Of a stretch of DNA of 64,000 nt, positions 58,883 through 64,000 are shown piece after piece. The position numbers and the translations under genes are program-made. Below the pieces are notes generated by a model. The model was given only the letters and a program-made list of their open reading frames with translations. It did no database searches and was not told the origin of the DNA. Within the stretch, counting starts at the first letter, position 1. Every line of letters begins with the position of its first letter. This DNA is from Girardinichthys multiradiatus (lineage: Eukaryota > Chordata > Actinopteri > Cyprinodontiformes > Goodeidae): NCBI RefSeq assembly GCF_021462225.1, contig NC_061811.1, positions 2,319,663 through 2,383,662 on the forward strand, read 5' to 3'.

Positions 58883-60175
58883 TTAGATTAATAATAATCC
58901 ACCAATCTCTAAAATAGAGTCATAACAAGCGTAGATGATGAGCGTGGTGGTATGAGGCAACGGGTTTCTGAAGCACATTTCCAATCTTAAATTCCCACTG
59001 GAAACTGGAGATAGAGCATCTGTGTCCTCACCCGGGTTAAGATTAAATGTGAATAGAGAGTATCCTTGATTAAATTCCTGACGTGTTATACTCAGTGGAA
59101 GATCTTTTAGATGTCGTCCTGTAGCCGTAAACAAGTTGTAATACTCTCTCACTGAATGACCTTGGTTAAAATTGGGCTGGAAGGCTTTAGCAGGAATTTG
59201 TCTGCCATCCTTACACAAAGCTAAATATTCCATATCAAAATGATTAAAGTCAAACGGATTGAGATTGCGTGTTCCTGTAAAAGCATCATGATCCAGTAAC
59301 GCAATCACCACATACCTGGGAAAGATACCTAAGAAAAGATTCTCTTGGTTGCATACCCTTGAATTTTCAGGGATGGAATATGTTTTTACATTCACACGTG
59401 AAAGTGGATACAGAGCATTTGCCTTCATTAAAGCTGAAGCGTGCCCCAGTCGTACAGCTGGAGAAACAGTAACTTTTTTGATAAAAAGAGATGCTCCTAA
59501 TATCCTGAGTTTGTAAGTGGAGTCTCTTGCTGCCATGAGACAAAAGGCATCATTGGCTCTTGTAAGTTTAATTTTAAGGTCAACAGAGTTTAAAAGAAGT
59601 CTCTCGCAGAAAAATATGTCTGCATGCAGGGGGCCTAGGAGATGTACCTCCCTGGAATTTGCCGTAAAGCCTGCTCTGCTGTTAAGACCTTGGTTAGGGC
59701 CGTTAGTTGTAACAATAGAGTTCAGAGCCCCGGCTGTGTCTTTATAAAAAAGACCAGAGCTAAACTGGCTTTTTAAAGAATCCTCAGAAAAGTTTAACAA
59801 TGTCTCAATCATGGCGCTATATGGATGTGTAGCGATGGATTGTGAAATCATTCGATCTCCGAGAGTGACGTCACACTGACTGAAGATGGTGTTTAACGGG
59901 TAGTTGATGAGCCCTACAGGTGCATCATCCGGCAGGTTTGTTCCATCCTCGTTAGTAATTTTCACTCTGAGATGCAACAGCGTATCGTTGAGATCCAGAT
60001 ACTTTTCTCCGTCTTCCGGAATGAAAAACTCGATCGGCCCTCTATCAGTGATTGCTGATAAAGCCTGGATCTCGGTGTAAATTTTATCTTCGATCGATAG
60101 CTGCGTCATCGGGGCAGAAAATAAGTCCAACTCTGCCAGCGTGCACTCTGATGATTTGTTATGTAAAAGAGCCAT
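58883..60175 (-). CDS. hexon-like major capsid protein
   Basis: 430 aa, uninterrupted. Double jelly-roll major capsid protein of the Maverick/adintovirus type. Typical blocks: FFIPEDGEKYLDLNDTLLHLRVKI near residue 50, LINYPLNTIFSQCDVTLGDR, HPYSAMIETLLNF, FFCERLLLNSVDLKIKLTR, and NPFDFNHFDMEYLALCKDG toward the C-terminus. Trimers would form the pseudo-hexagonal capsomers of an icosahedral particle. The ATG shares one base with the stop of the preceding core-like gene (TAATG at 60177-60173), and the protease follows after 6 nt. No lesion is visible, which contrasts with the damaged replication genes. Confidence 0.92.
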   Translation of the reverse strand: MALLHNKSSECTLAELDLFSAPMTQLSIEDKIYTEIQALSAITDRGPIEFFIPEDGEKYLDLNDTLLHLRVKITNEDGTNLPDDAPVGLINYPLNTIFSQCDVTLGDRMISQSIATHPYSAMIETLLNFSEDSLKSQFSSGLFYKDTAGALNSIVTTNGPNQGLNSRAGFTANSREVHLLGPLHADIFFCERLLLNSVDLKIKLTRANDAFCLMAARDSTYKLRILGASLFIKKVTVSPAVRLGHASALMKANALYPLSRVNVKTYSIPENSRVCNQENLFLGIFPRYVVIALLDHDAFTGTRNLNPFDFNHFDMEYLALCKDGRQIPAKAFQPNFNQGHSVREYYNLFTATGRHLKDLPLSITRQEFNQGYSLFTFNLNPGEDTDALSPVSSGNLRLEMCFRNPLPHTTTLIIYACYDSILEIGGLLLI

Positions 60176-60618
60176 TATTTAAATATATCAAAACTTGCAG
60201 ATGACTTCCTTCCTCTTCGTTTGTCAGCTGCGACTGATCTCCTTTTTCGCGTTTGTCGTTGTTTTTTAACCGTCCTTAAACGATCACCAGGGGGTCTTGT
60301 TCTGGGTCTTTTGGATAAAACCATAATTCCTGAACCTTCTTGACCGTCGGTGTGTGTAGAACCACTCATTTTACTCACGGCTCTACCGATGACATCCGAA
60401 GCGATATTTGATGCAGCCGTTTTAAGATGGGGTTTTGCAATTGCAAATCCTTTTTTAACCAGAGGGGATACGAAGCAGAATAATTTTGAAAATGATGATC
60501 CAATTCCGCGTCCGTACATCACCGGGGCCCCATAAAACCCTGGCAGATTACCGCCTGATTGACTTACATAGTGATTTACAAAGCGATTTGGATCACGTCT
60601 CAGACTTAGCTGTGCCAT
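60175..60618 (-). CDS. basic core-like (pX-type) minor virion protein
   Basis: 147 aa from ATG at 60618. An upstream in-frame ATG at 60678 lies only about 15 bp from the TATA box and so probably upstream of the transcription start. The N-terminal half has the conserved VSQSGGNLPGFYGAPVMYGR and a Gly/hydrophobic stretch (GIGSSFSKLFCFVSPLVKKG). The C-terminal third is strongly basic (KRPRTRPPGDRLRTVKKQRQ, RKRRSVAADKRRGRK). This arrangement recurs in Mavericks and resembles adenovirus core/cement precursors, which bind DNA or line the capsid. It is the first gene of a tight cluster with major capsid protein and protease. Confidence 0.78.
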   Translation of the reverse strand: MAQLSLRRDPNRFVNHYVSQSGGNLPGFYGAPVMYGRGIGSSFSKLFCFVSPLVKKGFAIAKPHLKTAASNIASDVIGRAVSKMSGSTHTDGQEGSGIMVLSKRPRTRPPGDRLRTVKKQRQTRKRRSVAADKRRGRKSSASFDIFK

Positions 60619-60692
60619 GTTCTCTCTTGCCTGCTTGATGCAGTGTTGAATGACCAGGGTAATATGACTGATAATCAATCAGTCTTAGAGGT

Positions 60693-60699
60693 TATATAC
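60693..60699 (-). promoter_or_regulatory. TATA box of core/capsid/protease cluster
   Basis: TATATAA on the minus strand, about 75 nt upstream of the ATG at 60618. It fits a transcription start near 60665. Confidence 0.6.
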
Positions 60700-60730
60700 A
60701 TATCTCTGGAATAGTTTATACAAATAAAAT

Positions 60731-61447
60731 TTATCTCAGGCTACGTTGTGATATCACCGGTCTGAAGTGTAGTCTTATGACGGTCTTTCCATAGACGAAA
60801 TTTACAGGAACATTTTGGTCCGATTTAATTTCTATATGGATATTTTCAATATGTCTTCTGGAGACTGGAAGGTAGTGGGCGGGGTTAAACGTCTGAGTAA
60901 TCATATCACTGAATTTGCTTTGTACTTTGACGGTCCGCAGTAAAGGTGCAAAAGTGTCGCCTACTATTTGTGGGCTGACCACGTCGCTGTAACAGTATAG
61001 GTGATAGAAACCAGCCTTTATAGCCGCCGGAAAAGGAGCCAGTTTTGGTTCAGAAACATGAATCCATTCCCCTGGTTTCACGCCCATCATATAAGCTAGA
61101 GTGTTGAAGAAGCGTATTTCATACGGACTGTTTGCTTGAAATGCAAATCTCTTTTGAACTTTGCTGAATTTAATGCGTAAACCCGATTTCAATTTTTTGA
61201 AAAACATTTCCATCTCTGTCTCGAGTTGAATAACGCTGTTATAGTAGCCACTTCTGATCCTTTGCGTATTGATCTCCACATCACCAACCTTCCTCCATTC
61301 AAAGTAGGCATCATAATCCGGTAAATTATGCCATGTATGAGGATATGAAATCTCGGCTAATGCAACCATCCATTGGCCTTCTAAATCAATATGTTGAGCT
61401 AAATTTACACGGAAACTTGAACTGGTATTATTTTTAAACACTTCCAT
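60731..61447 (-). CDS. penton-like minor capsid protein
   Basis: 238 aa, uninterrupted. Single jelly-roll protein of the Maverick penton family. The N-terminal block FRVNLAQHIDLEGQWMVALA with EISYPHTWHN is the family hallmark. The C-terminal half has VVSPQIVGDTFAPLLRTVKV, HYLPVSRRHIENIHIEI and the final RLHFRPV. Pentamers would occupy the capsid vertices. The gene has its own TATA box at 61547-61541 overlapping the end of the integrase gene, and a 10-codon upstream ORF (61504-61472). Confidence 0.9.
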   Translation of the reverse strand: MEVFKNNTSSSFRVNLAQHIDLEGQWMVALAEISYPHTWHNLPDYDAYFEWRKVGDVEINTQRIRSGYYNSVIQLETEMEMFFKKLKSGLRIKFSKVQKRFAFQANSPYEIRFFNTLAYMMGVKPGEWIHVSEPKLAPFPAAIKAGFYHLYCYSDVVSPQIVGDTFAPLLRTVKVQSKFSDMITQTFNPAHYLPVSRRHIENIHIEIKSDQNVPVNFVYGKTVIRLHFRPVISQRSLR

Positions 61448-61471
61448 GCTAGCATTAGATGGAAGAGTAAT

Positions 61472-61504
61472 TTAAAAGCCATCATCCTCTACCTGACGGT
61501 TCAT
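61472..61504 (-). CDS. short upstream ORF before penton
   Basis: ATG at 61504 opens a 10-codon frame (MNRQVEDDGF) ending in TAA, 24 nt before the penton ATG. It is the first ATG after the putative TATA box and could tune penton translation. Confidence 0.35.
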   Translation of the reverse strand: MNRQVEDDGF

Positions 61505-61540
61505 GATGCTGTGTCAACTGTGAGGTTTAGTGCAAACCTT

Positions 61541-61547
61541 TTTTATA
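61541..61547 (-). promoter_or_regulatory. TATA box of penton gene
   Basis: CGTATAAAAAAGG on the minus strand, about 95 nt upstream of the penton ATG. It overlaps the integrase stop codon region. Confidence 0.6.
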
Positions 61548-62287
61548 CGTTTCGAAGTTCATCAAACTTGATCCAACTGTTGAATTTCTCAGGCCAGTTT
61601 TTCCAGCTTACAAAAACCTGTTTGACTCCCTTGACCATACGTTGTTTTAATATTTTTTCCACTTGATACAACTTGTCGTTAAATATTTTTACTTTTTGAA
61701 GTTCCTCAGCGTAAAAGGAACCCTCGATAGGTTCTCCATCCAAATCTTTGAGTTTGTATACAGGAGGAGAACGGGGTATCCGCTCATACACTGTAAACAC
61801 TTCATCCATAAAACTCTGTTTGTATTTTTTGTCAAACACTCCACGGACCTTGGATATTCTGACAAGATCCCCTTGTTTAAACGTTGTCACTGACTCCTTG
61901 CAATATCTGTTCAAATGCCTTCACCACCTCAGCGGCTGTTTTCCTCTTCAAAACTCGTACATACGCCCTTTTTGAAAAGATGTCAATGACTGTTAATAAA
62001 TAATTATAACCATAATTTTCCATGGCCAGAGCTTGCATGTCACAGAGATCGGCTTGGAACTGTCTCAATGGTCTGGTGACAAAAACTCTGTTTCTCGGGA
62101 ACTTTATTCTTGCAGGTTTCTGTAGAGTATAGGTATCTTCTCCTGATAAAAAATCTTTAACTTTTTCAACCGCAACCTTCTTTCCTGTTTCATCTTGCAT
62201 AACCCTCCTCAGCCTATCTACACCCCCAAAACTTCCCGGATTTGAAGGGCTATAATATACTTTCTTCATCAGCCGTCTTCCTGCCAT
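61543..62287 (-). pseudogene. chromodomain integrase with core deletion
   Basis: The N-terminal piece (62287-61877) has LMKKVYYSPSNPGSFGGVDRL, then the start of the DDE core with the first catalytic Asp in FQADLCDM (residue 80) and YLLTVIDIFSKRAYV. It runs out after KAFEQILQ. The C-terminal piece (61914-61543, another frame) starts close to the DNA-binding FKQGDLVRISK and ends with a chromodomain (LYQVEKILKQR, VSWKNWPEKFNSWIKFDEL; aromatic Tyr83, Trp104, Trp107, Trp114). The segment with the second Asp and the Glu is missing, so about 100 codons have been deleted near 61900. Retrovirus-like integrase that would insert the element and target chromatin. Catalytically dead here. Confidence 0.9.
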
Positions 62288-62289
62288 CT

Positions 62290-62630
62290 CTGCCTTATGC
62301 TCACTCTGCCGATTACTTGTTAAATAATGAGAAAAAACACACAGGAGGGTAAATTTATCCTTATTTTTTTATTTATTTTTGTATTTAATATAAAAAAAAA
62401 AAACAACCAAAAAACAAAATCAGATAAAATGCAGATTAATGCAGATGAATTCCAACACTACTAGCTTTTAAACAACACTTTTTGGGAAAGGTTACTATGT
62501 TCCTACTTTAATTGTATTTAATAGTAAAAAGAAAAAAGAAGAAAAATCATATAATGCAGAATAATTAAAGTACTGGAATACTAAAAAAAAACAAAAAAAA
62601 AAATGATACAACAAGTCATCAAACATGTGA
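62290..62630. other. AT-rich intergenic spacer
   Basis: Homopolymer A/T runs between the integrase and the Cys/His-motif gene. AATAAA-like signals for the upstream minus-strand gene are likely here but not unique. Confidence 0.4.
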
Positions 62631-62632
62631 GA

Positions 62633-63472
62633 TCAGTTTGTCAGTCCATAGCTCTCTGAAACAGAGTTAAGTTGTTTGAGATGTTTCTCATCGACCATGC
62701 GATCATAAACGTGCGCTATTGCACTGTGGATGCCTTGTACCGATTTCAGTTCATATAAAACCGTCTTGGCAATCGTCTTCACTCTGAAGTCATCCGCTTG
62801 TATGCGTCGAAGTACCAGAAGATTCTGAATAGCAGGAACGAGTTTGGGGGTTACGAGTCGTCGTACGATGCGTTGAAAGTTGACTTGGTAATAATCCTCC
62901 CCCAATACCTCCAGGCAATGGTGTTGACGCTGGCTCGGGTGGTTCGTTATACATCCATAGCAGGTTTCTCTGAGATAGTTCAAAGAGGTTATGTTGAATA
63001 AATGAAGTATCGCTGTTTTCACCGTATTGATGAGGGTGGTTGAGAACCAACCGTCAATTTCATCCTCCTGGTTACTCTCATCCTCTGCTGAAGGCTGAGG
63101 GTCCTCCATCGGTTCCAGGGTTTGTGTAGGGGCTTCGGTAGAGGGTGAGTAGCCGGTGGCTACCTCCTCCTCCACGACCACCTTCATGTCTTCAGGCAGG
63201 ACATTCGCGTCTACAGACTCAGCCATGAATAGCGGTGATGGTGAGCAGAGGTCTGGAGAAAGCGGTAGATATTTCATGTTGTATCCTGTAGGTGATGCAG
63301 GACTGAAGTGGTTCTCTGAGAATGAGGATGTTGAGGTGGATGGTGAGAAGAGGTCAGGGGAAGGCGGATGATATGGTCCAATGTTGAAGCTTTCATCGTG
63401 CTCAGGAGAGAAGTGGATCTCTGCTCGGTGGTTGTAGAGATCCCTGTATGGTGTCGGTCCACTCATTCTCAT
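62633..63472 (-). CDS. Cys/His-motif protein of unknown function
   Basis: 279 aa from ATG at 63472 (or 277 from 63466). An earlier in-frame ATG at 63526 overlaps the TATA box and is unlikely to be used. The N-terminal half is Pro/Ser-rich and acidic with a duplicated SPDL(F/C)SPS (residues ~38-45 and 72-79) and EDESNQEDEIDGW. The C-terminal half is compact: FSTTLINTVKTAILHLF, then ETCYGCITNHPSQRQHHCL (Cys171, Cys174, His178, His184/185, Cys186), a plausible zinc site, then VRRLVTPKLVPAIQNLLVLR. Similar C..C..HPSQ..H.C motifs occur in other Maverick-like elements, but no function is established. No lesion is seen. Confidence 0.7.
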   Translation of the reverse strand: MRMSGPTPYRDLYNHRAEIHFSPEHDESFNIGPYHPPSPDLFSPSTSTSSFSENHFSPASPTGYNMKYLPLSPDLCSPSPLFMAESVDANVLPEDMKVVVEEEVATGYSPSTEAPTQTLEPMEDPQPSAEDESNQEDEIDGWFSTTLINTVKTAILHLFNITSLNYLRETCYGCITNHPSQRQHHCLEVLGEDYYQVNFQRIVRRLVTPKLVPAIQNLLVLRRIQADDFRVKTIAKTVLYELKSVQGIHSAIAHVYDRMVDEKHLKQLNSVSESYGLTN

Positions 63473-63515
63473 GATACGATTCTCAGTGTCTGTGAGCTTG
63501 CAGTTATCCCCCCGT

Positions 63516-63523
63516 ATATATAT
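63516..63523 (-). promoter_or_regulatory. TATA box of Cys/His-motif gene
   Basis: TATATATA (in GATATATATACGGGG) on the minus strand, about 45 nt upstream of the ATG at 63472. Confidence 0.65.
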
Positions 63524-63542
63524 CATAGGAAGGGGCGTGTCC

Positions 63543-64000
63543 TCAGAAGAGGGTTCGTTCTAAACGTAAAACAGGAAACGTCAGCGTTTTTTTCACTGAC
63601 ATGACATTGATCCAACTTCGTGACTTGTGGAAAAGGTCGGAAAGACGATGTCCAATTTCACTCATCTTCTCTGCCCAAGCTTCAAACGGCAGAGCCAGCA
63701 TTGTCTTGAATACGCCGGAGTCCTGATTGAAAGCCTCCAACACAAACAGATCTGAGGGACTCGTCCGGTTGTTCCTGCGTCTGCTTGCCCGAAAAGACCA
63801 GCGGCCATTTGCTGTGGTTTTTGACCCCCACACTGCGCTAAAGAGAGGTTCTCTCTCAGCTATTTCAACATCGGATGGTATATGAAACATTCTCGCCCGT
63901 TTTACAGGTCGAGGAGACAGTTCATTTTCTTCTTCTTCTTCTTCCCTCTCCTGCCTTGAGACTGTTTCAGGGCTATCATTAAGGTGCGGGATTGCAAGCC
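63543..64000 (-). CDS. unknown protein, 5' end outside window
   Basis: The open frame enters from the right edge and ends at 63543 (152 codons visible). It begins with an acidic run (EREEEEEENE), then a nuclear-localisation-like PVKRARMF. A domain follows with PLFSAVWGSKTTANGRWSFRA, a basic RRRNNRT, LFVLEAFNQDSG and LPFEAWAEKMSEIGHRLSDLF. I recognise no family. It lies just upstream of the TATA box of the Cys/His-motif gene, same strand. An internal ATG at 63890 could start a shorter product. Confidence 0.5.
   Translation of the reverse strand, partial: LAIPHLNDSPETVSRQEREEEEEENELSPRPVKRARMFHIPSDVEIAEREPLFSAVWGSKTTANGRWSFRASRRRNNRTSPSDLFVLEAFNQDSGVFKTMLALPFEAWAEKMSEIGHRLSDLFHKSRSWINVMSVKKTLTFPVLRLERTLF

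Larger units (their letters stand above)
50000..64000. mobile_element. Maverick/Polinton (adintovirus-like), partial
   Basis: Carries the diagnostic Maverick set: protein-primed family B polymerase, FtsK/A32-type ATPase, chromodomain integrase, adenain-like protease, hexon-type major capsid protein and penton. The genes lie in two convergent blocks, rightward 50.6-58.15 kb and leftward 58.3-64 kb. The left limit is uncertain (between about 49.5 and 50.5 kb) and the right end is outside the window. Capsid genes are intact while polymerase, protease, integrase and one small gene are damaged, so this is a degraded endogenous copy. Confidence 0.9.

Overview
The window is from a vertebrate nuclear genome, almost certainly a teleost fish. 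It carries Rex3/RTE, L2-like and Rex1/Babar-like LINEs, many Tc1 (DD34E) transposons, hAT pieces, a tRNA-derived SINE, a gypsy-type LTR, (GATA)n and (CA)n microsatellites, and long AT-rich single-copy DNA. No complete host protein gene was recognised. Two weak exon-like candidates lie near 17.4 kb and 29.0 kb.

Layout: 0.1-3.5 kb is an L2-like LINE with an uninterrupted 1008-codon ORF (minus). 4.1-7.3 kb is a Tc1 cluster: a fold-back derivative, a second Tc1 family and a third fragment. 7.3-12.2 kb has no recognisable gene. 12.2-21 kb holds Tc1 remnants, a Tc1 copy with an internal inversion, and two near-identical Tc1 copies (15.15 and 18.81 kb), one with a full 334-aa transposase. 21-24.6 kb has Rex3, L2 and other LINE fragments. 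25.8-26.8 kb is a Tc1 remnant. 28.5-29.8 kb has microsatellites in CpG-richer DNA. 30-49 kb is mostly single-copy DNA with a SINE, LINE tails, an inactivated Tc1 (39-40.4 kb), hAT pieces and an LTR.

From about 50 kb to the right edge lies a Maverick/Polinton (adintovirus-like) element, cut off by the window. Rightward genes are a spliced seven-exon gene of unknown function, protein-primed DNA polymerase B in pieces, a packaging ATPase and two small conserved genes. Leftward genes, read from the right edge inward, are an unknown partial gene, a Cys/His-motif gene, a chromodomain integrase with part of its core deleted, penton, a basic core-like protein, major capsid protein and an adenain-like protease in two pieces. 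The two blocks converge on a palindromic, bidirectional poly(A) signal at 58.19 kb.

Within each block genes are packed like an operon (TAATG stop/start overlaps, 6-nt spacers), and several leftward units have a TATA box. Capsid genes look intact, while polymerase, protease, integrase and one small gene are broken, so this copy looks like a decaying integrated virus-like element. The most novel-looking parts are the seven-exon gene with all introns in phase 1, the 44-residue triple repeat in the polymerase N-terminus, and the uncharacterised C-GC-HPSQ-HC gene.
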